A stretch of DNA of 64,000 nt from Stutzerimonas stutzeri. Its GTDB lineage: Bacteria > Pseudomonadota > Gammaproteobacteria > Pseudomonadales > Pseudomonadaceae. The notes below the pieces were generated by a model. That model did no database searches. It was not told the origin of the DNA and saw only the letters and a list, made by a program, of their open reading frames with translations. The position numbers were made by a program, and so were the translations under genes. The first letter of the stretch is position 1. Every line of letters starts with the position of its first letter. This document shows, piece by piece, positions 1-8,593 of this stretch. The stretch covers positions 3,809,001-3,873,000 of the forward strand of contig NZ_CP036186.1 of the NCBI RefSeq assembly GCF_015291885.1, in the 5' to 3' direction.

Positions 1-15
1 CGTTGCTAGCTGCCG

Positions 16-327
16 GTGCGCTTTGGCGATGGCGAGGACCCGAGCTTTCTCGAATCGCTACCGTTGCAGCATGCCGAATGGGTGGTCACCAGCTTTCCGC
101 AGTGGGAAGCCAATCGCGCCTTTCTGCATGCCCTCAAACATGCCGGTTTTCAAGGCAAGATCGCCGGCGTGGTGCGGGATGACCAGCATGGCAAGGCACT
201 GGATGCGGCCGGCGTTGCCCGGGTACTCAATCCCTTCACCGATGCGGCCGACTTCGCCGCGCGCAGCCTGATCGAGGAGTTGGACGCCAAGCCTCAGACA
301 CCAACACCGCCTGCCGTGGCGGGCTGA
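16..327 (+). CDS. C-terminal RCK/TrkA-N fragment of a cation:proton antiporter
   Basis: The 103 readable residues (VRFGDGEDPSFLESLPL and onward, with a later ARVLNPFTDAADFAA stretch) resemble the end of a cytoplasmic TrkA-N/RCK domain in KefB-type monovalent cation:proton antiporters. The nucleotide-binding GxGxxG part and the membrane domain would lie upstream. The frame has a TAG at 7-9, just before the conserved LPVRFGD stretch, so it cannot simply continue off the left edge. Either the gene carries a nonsense mutation here or only this remnant is left. GTG at 16 is a nominal start only. Moderately sure of the family, unsure whether it is functional. Confidence 0.5.
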   Translation: MRFGDGEDPSFLESLPLQHAEWVVTSFPQWEANRAFLHALKHAGFQGKIAGVVRDDQHGKALDAAGVARVLNPFTDAADFAARSLIEELDAKPQTPTPPAVAG

Positions 328-426
328 AGGCTGCTGCATGCGCAACATTGGTAGACCAGCGGACTTCAGTGATCGGCTGCACAGCCGCTAACTTGCTATT
401 AGCCCGGCTCAAAATTGAGTGCGCCC

Positions 427-1240
427 ATGACATCAAGCAACACCAGCGACAAATCCAGCTCCCGACACCTACGCCTGCCACGGCGCGAGCGAGCACGGTG
501 CCTGCCCCAGCTGCGCCAGTGGCGAGCGCCTGGGCTTCGCCTTCAGCTATGCCTTTCAGCCGATCATCGATCTGCACAGCCGACAAATCTTCGCCCATGA
601 GGCGCTGGTGCGCGGCGTCGGCGGCGAGCCTGCACCCACCGTGCTGTCACAAGTCACCGAGCAGAACCGTTTCCGCTTCGACCAGGCCGGCCGGGTCAAG
701 GCAATCAAGACCGCGTCCAGGTTGGGCATGCAAAGCAAGCTGTCGATCAATTTCATGCCCAACGCGATCTACCGCCCCGAGCTGTGCATTCGTTCGACGC
801 TGGAAGCCGCCCGTGCCCACGACTTTCCAATCGAGCAAATCATCTTCGAGACCGTCGAGGGCGAGCGCATCAGCGATGGCAAATGGCTGACCGAAGTGTT
901 CCGCGAATACCAGCGCATCGGCTTTCTCACCGCCATCGATGACTTCGGTGCGGGCTTTGCCGGGCTCAATCTGCTGGCCGATTTCCAGCCGGACATCATC
1001 AAGCTGGACATGGGCCTGATCCGTGGCATCGATCAGAGCCGCACGCGCCAGGCCATCGTCCGGGCGACAGTGCGGATGTGTGAGGAGCTGGGTATCCAGG
1101 TGATCGGCGAAGGCGTCGAAACCGCCGGCGAATGCAGCGCTCTGTTCGACCTCGGCATTCACCTGATGCAGGGCTATCTGTTAAGCCGGCCGTTGTTCGA
1201 GGCCTGCGGCCAGGCGGAACAGCTAGCCTGGCCGCAGTGA
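427..1240 (+). CDS. EAL-domain c-di-GMP phosphodiesterase, N-terminal frameshift
   Basis: This is a cytoplasmic EAL-domain protein predicted to hydrolyse cyclic di-GMP to pGpG. The metal-binding and catalytic signature is intact: EALVRG near 597-612, SINFMPN, FETVEGE, IDDFGAG, a Lys in IIKLDM, GEGVET and MQGY. Before the domain lies a short Cys-rich stretch with a CPSC pair. The reading frame is open from 431 to 1240 but has no ATG, and its first GTG (608) falls after the EAL motif. The only good start, ATG at 427, is in the other frame. Removing one base, for example from the CCC run at 461-463, joins them into a normal protein of about 270 residues. So this is either a real frameshift mutation or a sequence error. 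No GGDEF or membrane segment is seen. Confidence 0.75.
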
Positions 1241-1243
1241 GTA

Positions 1244-1924
1244 TCAGCCGCGCAACAGCTTGAGCAGTTCCTCTGCCGCCGCTTCCGATGAGGCCGGGTT
1301 CTGCCCGGTCACCAGCAGCCCGTCCACCTGCACATAGGGCGCCCAGTCCGCGCCCTTGCTGTACTGGCCGCCACGCTCGCGCAGGCGGTCTTCGAGCAGG
1401 AACGGCACCACGTCGGTCAGCTCCACACCGGCTTCCTCGCCATTGGTGAAGCCGGTGACGCGCTTGCCCTTGACCAGGTATTCGCCATCCTTGCCGCGCA
1501 CCTCGGTCAACGCCGCTGGTGCATGGCAGACCGCGGCCACCGGCTTGTCGGCCTTGACGAAGGATTCGATCAGCGCAATGGAGGTCGGGTTGTCCACCAG
1601 ATCCCACAGCGGGCCGTGGCCACCGGGGTAGAACACCGCGTCGAAATCCTCGGCCGAGACCTGATCCAGACGATAGGTGTTGGCCAGCAGCGTCTGCGCC
1701 TCGCCATCCCCGTTGAAGCGCTCGGTGGCCTCGGTCTGGGCATCGGGTTCGTCGCTCTTCGGATCGAGCGGCGGTTCGCCACCCTCGGGCGACGCGAGCA
1801 CCACCTGCGCGCCGGCATCCATGAAGACGTAATACGGCGCGGCGAATTCCTCCAGCCAGAAGCCAGTCTGTTTGCCGGTGTCACCCAGCTGGTCGTGAGA
1901 CGTGAGCACGATAAGAATTTTCAT
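1244..1924 (-). CDS. DJ-1/PfpI (type 1 glutamine amidotransferase-like) protein
   Basis: A 226-residue cytoplasmic protein of the DJ-1/PfpI superfamily, in the Hsp31-like branch. The nucleophile elbow is AAVCHAPAAL, with the conserved Cys followed by His. A PGGHGPLWDL loop supplies the oxyanion region, and an acidic residue lies in the SPEGGEPPLDP strand. Relatives act as glyoxalase III, chaperone or deglycase-like stress proteins; which applies cannot be read from the sequence. The start is ATG at 1924, with GGAGG at 1929-1933. It is convergent with the EAL gene (3-bp gap) and is a separate unit from the chemoreceptor upstream, which has its own terminator. Confidence 0.85.
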   Translation of the reverse strand: MKILIVLTSHDQLGDTGKQTGFWLEEFAAPYYVFMDAGAQVVLASPEGGEPPLDPKSDEPDAQTEATERFNGDGEAQTLLANTYRLDQVSAEDFDAVFYPGGHGPLWDLVDNPTSIALIESFVKADKPVAAVCHAPAALTEVRGKDGEYLVKGKRVTGFTNGEEAGVELTDVVPFLLEDRLRERGGQYSKGADWAPYVQVDGLLVTGQNPASSEAAAEELLKLLRG

Positions 1925-2005
1925 GGAGCCTCCTTGTTGAAGCGCGACGTGAACAGTTCTGACTGTCGTCACGGGCACATTGCTCCGCTGCCAAATCACA
2001 TCCAT

Positions 2006-2028
2006 GAAAAAGGGCGCCGCAGCGCCCT
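2006..2028 (-). terminator. Rho-independent terminator of the chemoreceptor gene
   Basis: AGGGCGC (2011-2017) and GCGCCCT (2022-2028) form a 7-bp stem with a CGCA loop. On the minus strand the stem is followed by five Ts. It lies 19 bases past the stop codon of the chemoreceptor gene. Confidence 0.85.
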
Positions 2029-2046
2029 CGAATAACACCGTTAAGG

Positions 2047-3936
2047 TCAGATACGGAAGCTGTCCACCAGCTGCTTGAGCCGTCGCGCCTGCTGATCCAG
2101 ATCGCCACAGGCACGCAGTGTCGACTGCAGGTTTTCCACGCCCTGCTGGTTCAGCGTGTTGATCTCGGTGATGTCCATATTCAACGACTCGATCACCGCG
2201 GTTTGCTCCTCGGTCGCCGCAGCCACCGATTGGTTCATACCATCGATCTCGCCGATGCGTTGCGTCACTTCGCCAAGACGTTCGCCAGCGCGATCGGCGA
2301 TGGAGACGCTGGATTCGCTTTGCCGCTGACTCTCGGTCATGGTCTGCACCGAAGCGCCGGCACCGATCTGCAGCTGCTCGATCATCTGCTGGACTTCCTG
2401 CGCTGAGCTTTGCGTGCGATGCGCCAGGTTGCGCACCTCATCGGCCACTACGGCAAAGCCACGTCCCGCTTCGCCGGCCCGTGCCGCTTCGATGGCGGCG
2501 TTGAGCGCCAGCAGGTTGGTCTGTTCGGAAATACCCTTGATCACTTCGAGAATCTGCCCGATGTCCACGGTCTTGGCATTGAGTGTCTCGATCTGCACGC
2601 AGGACGCGCTGATCTTGGCCGACAGCTCGCGCATGGCGCTGATGTTCTGCTCGACCACCTGACGGCCGTCTTCGGCCTGGTGTCTTGCACCGCTGGCCTG
2701 GTGCGAGGCGTCCGCAGCATTACGGGCGATCTCCTGCGCCGCCGCGCCAAGCTCGTTGATCGCAGCAGCGACGCTGTTGGTGCGACTGGCCTGCTCATCG
2801 GAGTTGGCCATCGACGAGTTGGACGCCGCCAGTACGCGGGCTGCCACTTCGTTGACCTGCTGCGTGGTAGAGGACACCTCGCGGATAGACGTATGGATAC
2901 GCTCGACGAAGCGGTTGAAAGCCGAGGCCAATTCGCCGAACTCGTCTTTCGACTGCACCGCGAGGCGCCGGGTCAGGTCGCCCTCGCCTTCGGCGATGTT
3001 GGCCATCGCACGGCCCATGTCGGTAAGCGGACGCATCAGTACACGAATCAGCATGCCCAGCAGCAGCAGGATGAACGCCACGGCGGCAACCGTGGCGACC
3101 AGCGCGGTGGTGCGGAAACTGGTCAGCGCGGCATAGGCCTTGTCACGATCCAGCGAAATACCCACGTACCACTGCACCGAAGGCAGGCCCTTGACTGGGC
3201 TGAAGCCGAGGATGCGCGGATTACCCTCAAGCTGCGCCTCGACATAGCCACTACTGAGCGACGGCGTATTCTGCGGGTAAATATCCTGGAGCGACTTCAT
3301 CACCATCTGCTGATCGGGATGGACCAGCACCTTGCCGTCGCCGCTGACAAGAAAGGCGTACCCCATGCCATCAAAATCCAGCGCGTTGAGCATATCCACC
3401 AGAGTTTTCAGGCCTAGGTCGCCACCAACTACACCCGTCGCGCCCTGGCCGCTTTTGACCGGGGTTGCGACTGTCACAACCAGCTCGTTCAGCGTGGCAT
3501 CCAGGTAAGGTTCGGTCAGCGTCGTGCCATCTGCAGACAGCGCATCCTTGTACCAGGGGCGAGTTCTCGCATCGTAGTCGTCCGGCATGGCCTCGTAAGG
3601 GCGGAGGATATAGCTGCCATCGGCTCCGCCGAGATAGGTGAACATGAACGTAGAGGTCAGTGCGCGTTGTTCGAGCAGACTGCCAACAGACTCTGCCGAG
3701 TCATCCCGGCCGATGGTCTGCGCAGCGCTTTCCACCAGCAGGATACGGCCTGACAGCCAGTTCTGAATGTTGTGGGCGGTAACCTCGCCCATTTCCCCCA
3801 GGTAGCTTTCGAGGTTGGCGCGAATGGCGCTCCGCTGCAGATAATCGTTATAGAGGGTAAACAGCGCAAAAGTTGCGATCACCACTAACGAGGCGGCCAG
3901 CAGAATCTTGTGGCTGAACTTGAGATGACTAGACAT
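2047..3936 (-). CDS. PctA-type methyl-accepting chemotaxis receptor for amino acids
   Basis: A 629-residue transmembrane chemoreceptor, the same length as Pseudomonas PctA and PctB. TM1 is about residues 10-30, a periplasmic double-Cache domain runs to about 275, TM2 is near 278-300, and HAMP and the coiled-coil signalling domain follow. The kinase-contact hairpin ([19 protein letters not shown]) is intact. Counting from ATG at 3936, Y121, R126, W128, Y129, Y144, D146 and D173 fall where the published dCache amino-acid-binding motif of PctA lies, which supports both this start and alpha-amino-acid sensing. An alternative ATG at 3990 is rejected because it breaks that register. The neighbouring Na+/amino-acid symporter and aromatic catabolism genes fit the role. 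Confidence 0.9.
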   Translation of the reverse strand: MSSHLKFSHKILLAASLVVIATFALFTLYNDYLQRSAIRANLESYLGEMGEVTAHNIQNWLSGRILLVESAAQTIGRDDSAESVGSLLEQRALTSTFMFTYLGGADGSYILRPYEAMPDDYDARTRPWYKDALSADGTTLTEPYLDATLNELVVTVATPVKSGQGATGVVGGDLGLKTLVDMLNALDFDGMGYAFLVSGDGKVLVHPDQQMVMKSLQDIYPQNTPSLSSGYVEAQLEGNPRILGFSPVKGLPSVQWYVGISLDRDKAYAALTSFRTTALVATVAAVAFILLLLGMLIRVLMRPLTDMGRAMANIAEGEGDLTRRLAVQSKDEFGELASAFNRFVERIHTSIREVSSTTQQVNEVAARVLAASNSSMANSDEQASRTNSVAAAINELGAAAQEIARNAADASHQASGARHQAEDGRQVVEQNISAMRELSAKISASCVQIETLNAKTVDIGQILEVIKGISEQTNLLALNAAIEAARAGEAGRGFAVVADEVRNLAHRTQSSAQEVQQMIEQLQIGAGASVQTMTESQRQSESSVSIADRAGERLGEVTQRIGEIDGMNQSVAAATEEQTAVIESLNMDITEINTLNQQGVENLQSTLRACGDLDQQARRLKQLVDSFRI

Positions 3937-4067
3937 TTGAGGCGCATCCGAATGACTGAACGGGGTGCTGGCATCCTGCGCACTGTGCATTCCTTTAATC
4001 TCAATCACTTTTTCGGCCGTTCCCAAAGAAACTTGACCTACTAGTCGCAATGCGGATGTTTCCCCAT

Positions 4068-4095
4068 AAAAAACGCCAGCCTGCTGGCTGGCGTT
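4068..4095 (-). terminator. Rho-independent terminator of the first NSS transporter gene
   Basis: A perfect 10-bp stem, AACGCCAGCC (4072-4081) with GGCTGGCGTT (4086-4095), has a TGCT loop and is followed on the minus strand by a T run. It separates the transporter gene from the chemoreceptor downstream. Confidence 0.93.
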
Positions 4096-4121
4096 CTTCA
4101 CGCGAAGGGGCCGCGCCGTGG

Positions 4122-5582
4122 TCAGCGACCGGCCAGTGCCGGCATCACCCGCGGACGCAACATCTCGCCAAGCACCGCCAGCGCACCGATCGCTCCGGCG
4201 ATCCAGTACCAGCGCTGCAACGGGTCGAAGCCCAGCCAGCCAAGGGCATGCAGGAAGACCATGAGGATCAGCACTGGACAGACATAGCGCACCATGAACA
4301 GCCACAGCGCGTAGCCCAGCGGCGGAAGGTTCAGCTCGTCACGCATGATCTCGCTGCGCAGCGCGTAGCCAGCCAGCAGCACGGTGAAAATCCCGCCCAG
4401 CGGCATCATCCAGCGCGAAGTCAGGTAATCCAGCCAGTCGAAGAAGTTCTTGCCCATCGGCGTCCAGCCCGACATCAGGTTGAACGAGAGCATCGCCAGC
4501 AGGCTGATCACCAGCAGCACCACGCCGGAACCCATTGCCGCCTTGATCCGCGAGATGCCGTGCTTCTCGTTGAGGTAGGCGACGGTGGCCTCGATCATGG
4601 AGATCGCCGAGGTCAGCGCGGCAATCGATACCATGGCGAAGAACAGCACGCCAAAGGCCGTACCGAACGGCATCTGCTGGAAGGCCAGTGGCAGGCTCAT
4701 GAAGATCAGGCCCGGGCCGGCAGTCGGGTCCATGCCGTTGGCGAAGATGATCGGGAAGATCGCCAGACCCGCCAGCAGCGCGACGCAGGTGTCGGCGATG
4801 GCGACCATGAAGGTGGTGCGGGCGATGGACTGGTCATCCGGGATGTACGAGCCGTAGGTGAGGATCGCGCCGGAAGCCAGGCTGAGGGTGAAGAACGCGT
4901 GGCCAAGCGCCGCCAGCAGCGCCTCGCCGGTGATCTTCGACGTATCGAAGCTGAACAGGAAGGCGAAGCCCTGATCGAAGCCGCCGCTGGTGACCGCGTA
5001 ACCCACGAGGATCAGCAGCAGCACGGCCAGCCCCGGCATCATCCAGCGCACCGCGTTCTCGATGCCCTTCTGCACGCCCTTGGCGACGATCCACAGGGTC
5101 AGCAGCGCTACCAGCAGGCTCCAGCCGCCAAGTTCCCACGGGTTGGAGTTGTGCGCCTCGAACACGCCACCCAATGCCTCAACGCTGGTCGCGGCCAGCG
5201 AGCCGTCGAGCATCTTCACCGTGTAGGCGAAGGCCCAGCCGGCGACCACGACATAGAAGCAGAGGATCAGGAAGCCGGCGGTCATGGCCATGCCGCCCAC
5301 CGCCTTCCACAGCGGGTTGCCGTTGTTCTCGCGGACTACCCGGCCGATGGCGTCGATCGGGCTACCACGGCCGCGGCGACCGATGGCGATCTCGCACATC
5401 ATCACAGGTACGCCGATGGCGAGGATGCACAGCAGGTACATCAGTACGAAGGCACCACCGCCGAACTCGCCGGTGATGTAGGGGAATTTCCAGATGTTGC
5501 CCAGCCCTACGGCGGAGCCTGTTGCCGCGAGGATGAAGCCCCAGCGCGACAGCCAGAGGTTCTTCGGTTTTTCACGAGTCAT
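4122..5582 (-). CDS. NSS-family sodium-dependent amino-acid transporter (first copy)
   Basis: A 486-residue inner-membrane neurotransmitter:sodium symporter homologue with 11-12 predicted helices. The hallmark TM1 sequence ([16 protein letters not shown]) and [11 protein letters not shown] in TM2 are intact. The short RGRGSP loop after the second helix is typical of bacterial members. Bacterial NSS proteins such as Tyt1 and MhsT import aromatic or hydrophobic amino acids with Na+. Lying next to the tyrosine breakdown genes, tyrosine or phenylalanine is the likely substrate, which is inference. ATG at 5582 follows an AACAACAAACAGG leader. It is about 45% identical by eye in the core helices to the second copy at 10.1-11.5 kb. 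Confidence 0.88.
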   Translation of the reverse strand: MTREKPKNLWLSRWGFILAATGSAVGLGNIWKFPYITGEFGGGAFVLMYLLCILAIGVPVMMCEIAIGRRGRGSPIDAIGRVVRENNGNPLWKAVGGMAMTAGFLILCFYVVVAGWAFAYTVKMLDGSLAATSVEALGGVFEAHNSNPWELGGWSLLVALLTLWIVAKGVQKGIENAVRWMMPGLAVLLLILVGYAVTSGGFDQGFAFLFSFDTSKITGEALLAALGHAFFTLSLASGAILTYGSYIPDDQSIARTTFMVAIADTCVALLAGLAIFPIIFANGMDPTAGPGLIFMSLPLAFQQMPFGTAFGVLFFAMVSIAALTSAISMIEATVAYLNEKHGISRIKAAMGSGVVLLVISLLAMLSFNLMSGWTPMGKNFFDWLDYLTSRWMMPLGGIFTVLLAGYALRSEIMRDELNLPPLGYALWLFMVRYVCPVLILMVFLHALGWLGFDPLQRWYWIAGAIGALAVLGEMLRPRVMPALAGR

Positions 5583-5592
5583 ACGTCACCTG

Positions 5593-5601
5593 TTTGTTGT
5601 T
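5593..5601 (-). promoter_or_regulatory. A-rich Crc/Hfq-type motif in the transporter leader
   Basis: On the mRNA this reads AACAACAAA and touches the ribosome binding site AGGTGA, so Hfq/Crc bound here would block initiation. Confidence 0.55.
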
Positions 5602-5664
5602 ATCTGTGACGGGATCGGAACCGCCGCGCTCAGGCGCAGCAGCGTGCAAGGCGGATTCAGCTGT

Positions 5665-6324
5665 TCATTGAGCGTCGGGCTGCACCTCCGGCACGGCCTG
5701 CTGGAAGGCCGGAAGCGTCTCGCAGCGTGCGACGATCTCGAGAATGCGTGGATACGCCGCGAGGTCACAGGCAAAACGGCGCGCATTGTATACCTGCGGC
5801 ACCAGACATGCCTCCAGATAACCTGGCCGGTCGTTCAGGGAAAGCTTGTCACCAAAGGTTTCCAGCCCCTGTTCCACAGCCTCCAGCCCCTGGCTGACCC
5901 AGTGCCGGTACCACGCGTTCTTCGCCTCGTCGTCGACCCCCAGTTCGGCGCTGAGGTACTGCAGCACGCGCAGGTTGTTCAGCGGATGGATCTCGCAGGC
6001 GATGTGCATGGCCAGGGAGCGCACCTGGGCACGCTCGACCGGATCGGCCGGCAGCAATGCCGGCACCGGGAACACCTCTTCGAGGTACTCCAGGATCGCC
6101 AGTGACTGGCTGATGCGCGCTCCACCGTTGGCCTCGTCCACCAGCAGCGGCACCAGTTGCTGTGGGTTGAGCGTGCGGTAATCAGCCGCACGCTGCTGGC
6201 CGCCATCCTTGACCAGATGCACCGGCACCTGCCGATAAGCCAGCCCCTTGAGGTTCAGCGCGATGCGCACCCGGTAGGCGGCACTGGAGCGCCAGTAGCC
6301 GTAGAGCGCCAGCTCAGTGCTCAT
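5665..6324 (-). CDS. maiA: Maleylacetoacetate isomerase (zeta-class GST)
   Basis: A 219-residue cytosolic zeta-class glutathione transferase that isomerises maleylacetoacetate to fumarylacetoacetate, the step between ring cleavage and hydrolysis in tyrosine breakdown. The N-terminal thioredoxin fold carries SSAAYRVRIALNLKG, the glutathione-site motif. The usual SSCS cysteine is alanine here, a substitution I believe is common in bacterial members. NPQQLVPLL supplies the conserved cis-proline region, and the helical C-terminal domain is complete. Its ATG at 6324 overlaps the end of the fah-like gene by 11 bases, so the two are translationally coupled. Last gene of the operon. Confidence 0.9.
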   Translation of the reverse strand: MSTELALYGYWRSSAAYRVRIALNLKGLAYRQVPVHLVKDGGQQRAADYRTLNPQQLVPLLVDEANGGARISQSLAILEYLEEVFPVPALLPADPVERAQVRSLAMHIACEIHPLNNLRVLQYLSAELGVDDEAKNAWYRHWVSQGLEAVEQGLETFGDKLSLNDRPGYLEACLVPQVYNARRFACDLAAYPRILEIVARCETLPAFQQAVPEVQPDAQ

Positions 6325-7297
6325 AGCGCTCAACCTGCTGATCGATGGCGCCGAAGATGCTCTGCCCGGCGGCATCGAACATCTCGATGCGCACCCGGTC
6401 GCCGAACTTGAGGAACGGCGTCTTCGCCTCGCCATGCTCGACGACCTCGAGCATGCGCTTCTCGGCCAGGCAGGACGAGCCAGCGCTGCGGTCGTAGTTC
6501 GACACCGTGCCCGAGCCGATGATGGTGCCGGCGCCCAGTGGACGGGTGCGCGCGGCATGGGCGACCAGGGTCGGGAAGCTGAAGGTCATGTCGGTGCCGG
6601 CATCCGGCTGGCCGAACAGTTCGCCGTTGATGTGCGAAACCAAAGGCCGATGCACCTTGCCGTCGCGCCAGGTTTCGCCCAGCTCGTCCGGCGTCACCGC
6701 CACCGGCGAAAAGCTCGACGACGGCTTGCTCTGGTAGAAGCCGAAGCCCTTGGCCAGCTCGCCGGGGATCAGGTTGCGCAGCGACACGTCGTTGACCAGC
6801 ATCAGCAGCTGGATGTGCGCGGCCGCCTCGGCCGGCGTCGCACCCATGGGCACGTCGCTGGTGATCACTGCCAGCTCGCCTTCCAGATCGATGCCCCAGG
6901 CCTCGTCGGCCAGGCGGATCGGGCTGTGCGGCGGGATAAAGGCATCGGCGCCGCCCTGGTACATCAGCGGATCGTGCCAGAAGGACTCCGGCATCTCGGC
7001 GCCACGCGCCTTGCGCACCAGCTCGACGTGATTGACGTAGGCGCTGCCATCGGCCCAGTGATAAGCGCGCGGCAGCGGGCTGTGGCAGGCGCCTTGGTCG
7101 AAGGCGAATGCGCCCTCCTCCAGCCCGTCGTTGAGGCGCTGGTAGACCGCTTCCAGCTTCGGCTTGCAGTAGTTCCAGTCATCCAGCGCGGCCTGCAGCG
7201 TGGCGGCGATCTGCGGCACTTTCACCGCCTGGGCGAGATCGCGGGAAACGACGACGAGCACGCCGTCGCGGCCCTGGTTGAGGGTTGCGAGTTTCAT
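6314..7297 (-). CDS. Fumarylacetoacetate hydrolase family protein (short form)
   Basis: A 327-residue FAH-fold protein predicted to split fumarylacetoacetate into fumarate and acetoacetate. The metal site is visible in the IDLEGELAVITSDV strand (E-x-E) with a following NDVSLRN Asp, and GTIIGSGTVSN closes the active site. It is about 100 residues shorter than the classical fumarylacetoacetase (about 420-440 residues) and lacks its N-terminal SH3-like domain. The role therefore rests on operon position between the homogentisate dioxygenase and maiA genes. The ATG at 7297 shares a base with the upstream stop (TGATG), indicating coupling. Confidence 0.85.
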   Translation of the reverse strand: MKLATLNQGRDGVLVVVSRDLAQAVKVPQIAATLQAALDDWNYCKPKLEAVYQRLNDGLEEGAFAFDQGACHSPLPRAYHWADGSAYVNHVELVRKARGAEMPESFWHDPLMYQGGADAFIPPHSPIRLADEAWGIDLEGELAVITSDVPMGATPAEAAAHIQLLMLVNDVSLRNLIPGELAKGFGFYQSKPSSSFSPVAVTPDELGETWRDGKVHRPLVSHINGELFGQPDAGTDMTFSFPTLVAHAARTRPLGAGTIIGSGTVSNYDRSAGSSCLAEKRMLEVVEHGEAKTPFLKFGDRVRIEMFDAAGQSIFGAIDQQVERYEH

Positions 7298-8436
7298 CAG
7301 GATTCCTTGCCCGGCGCACGCCAGGAGTTGACGTATTCGGGGACATCGACGGCTGCGGCGGCTTCGCCGACTTCCAGCGCGCGGCGGGTGTCGATCATCA
7401 CCGCCACCTCGTCGGCAAAGGTTGCCGGGTCGGTGCTGGCCTTCTTCAGTGCCTTCGGGTGCGGCCCGTGGGGGAAGCCGCAGGGGTGGAAGGTCACCAT
7501 GCCCTGCTCGATGTTGTCGCGGCTGAAGAAGTTGCCGCGGTGGTAGAACAGCACTTCGTCGTAGTCGTCGTTGTTGTGGAAGAACGGCACCTTCAGCGCA
7601 CCCGGATCGGATTCCACCGGCCGCGGCGTGAAGGTGCAGACCACGAAACCGTTGGCGACGAAGGTGGTGTGCGCCGACGGCGGCAGGTGATAGCGATGGC
7701 TCATCAGCGGGCGGATGTCGCGCCAGTTGAGCCGTACCACGGTGTTGTCGCCGTGCCAGCCGACCACGTCCAGCGGGTTGTACGGGTAGGTCACGGTGGT
7801 GATCTGGTCTCGCCGCTTGATGCGGATTTGCCAGGGGTTCTCGTCCTGCTGCGCGCGAAAGGCGTCGTCCAGCCGCGGATGGTCGAGCACCGCGGCGTCA
7901 AAGATGGCATGCGGGCCGACCAGGCCTTTTTCCGGCAGCTGGTAGGCGCCGTCGGTGTTCTCGATCAAGAGCATGAACACCGGCTGCGTCACCTCGATGC
8001 GCCAGGCGGTGCCGCGCGGGATCATCAGGTAGTCGCCGTCGCGGAATTCCAGGTGGCCGAAATCGCAGTACAGATGCCCGGCGCCCTCGTGGATGAACAG
8101 CAGTTCGTCACCATCACCGTTGCGCACCAGGTGGCGCATGGCGCCGTTGGTCTTCCACAGGCGCAGCTTGACGTCGGCGTTGTGCAGCGCCAACGGCGCC
8201 TGCAGCGGGCAGTCGCCTTCGCTGGGGATGTGGTTGAAGTTGAAGGCATGCGGGCGCAGCGGGCCTTCCCAGTCGATCCAGCCGGTCGGCGGATGCTTGT
8301 GATGCAGGTGCGAAGCCGGGCCGAAGAAGCCTTCGCGGCCCATTTCGCGCTCGTAGGTGCCCTGCGGAAAATCGCAGTGCGCCTGACGCGAACTTTCACC
8401 CTCGCGGATGGGGAAACTGATCCATTTGCGGCTCAT
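7297..8436 (-). CDS. hmgA: Homogentisate 1,2-dioxygenase (short cupin form)
   Basis: A 379-residue cupin dioxygenase predicted to open the homogentisate ring to maleylacetoacetate. The C-terminal segment has HNNDDYDEVLFYHRGNFF followed by HPCGFPHGPHP, giving the His, Glu and His ligands expected for the catalytic Fe(II). It is clearly shorter than the 430-445-residue HmgA of P. aeruginosa or P. putida, so it belongs to a divergent branch. Placement between hpd and the FAH-like gene supports the assignment. ATG at 8436 is preceded by AAGGAGAG; an upstream ATG at 8541 would add 35 non-conserved residues read through a repeat and is rejected. Confidence 0.85.
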   Translation of the reverse strand: MSRKWISFPIREGESSRQAHCDFPQGTYEREMGREGFFGPASHLHHKHPPTGWIDWEGPLRPHAFNFNHIPSEGDCPLQAPLALHNADVKLRLWKTNGAMRHLVRNGDGDELLFIHEGAGHLYCDFGHLEFRDGDYLMIPRGTAWRIEVTQPVFMLLIENTDGAYQLPEKGLVGPHAIFDAAVLDHPRLDDAFRAQQDENPWQIRIKRRDQITTVTYPYNPLDVVGWHGDNTVVRLNWRDIRPLMSHRYHLPPSAHTTFVANGFVVCTFTPRPVESDPGALKVPFFHNNDDYDEVLFYHRGNFFSRDNIEQGMVTFHPCGFPHGPHPKALKKASTDPATFADEVAVMIDTRRALEVGEAAAAVDVPEYVNSWRAPGKES

Positions 8437-8492
8437 GTGCCTCTCCTTCGTGATACCGCGTGATCTGAATGGCGCTGCGGTGGTTGCCGATG

Positions 8493-8580
8493 CGTAGGGT
8501 GGATGTCGCGAAGCACATCCACGCGTTGGTCGGCCCGACACGGACGCGTGGAAGATGCTCCGCAGTCTTCCACCCTACGG
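8493..8580. repeat. GTAGGGTGGA palindromic intergenic repeat
   Basis: CGTAGGGTGGA at 8493-8503 is matched by TTCCACCCTACG at 8568-8579, with a second inner pair (ACATCCACGCG and CGCGTGGAAGA). It fills the gap between hpd and the homogentisate dioxygenase gene and may act as a processing hairpin or attenuator. Confidence 0.7.
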
Positions 8581-8593
8581 TCCTCGCGCAGCC

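Noticed and set aside
4050..5609. 519-residue open frame on the plus strand
   Set aside because: It is antisense to the NSS transporter gene, rich in His, Gln and Arg, as antisense frames of GC-rich genes usually are; no family motif.
37..8541. ATG at 8541 as start of the homogentisate dioxygenase gene
   Set aside because: It would add 35 residues translated from the palindromic repeat and lacks a good ribosome binding site, whereas 8436 has one.
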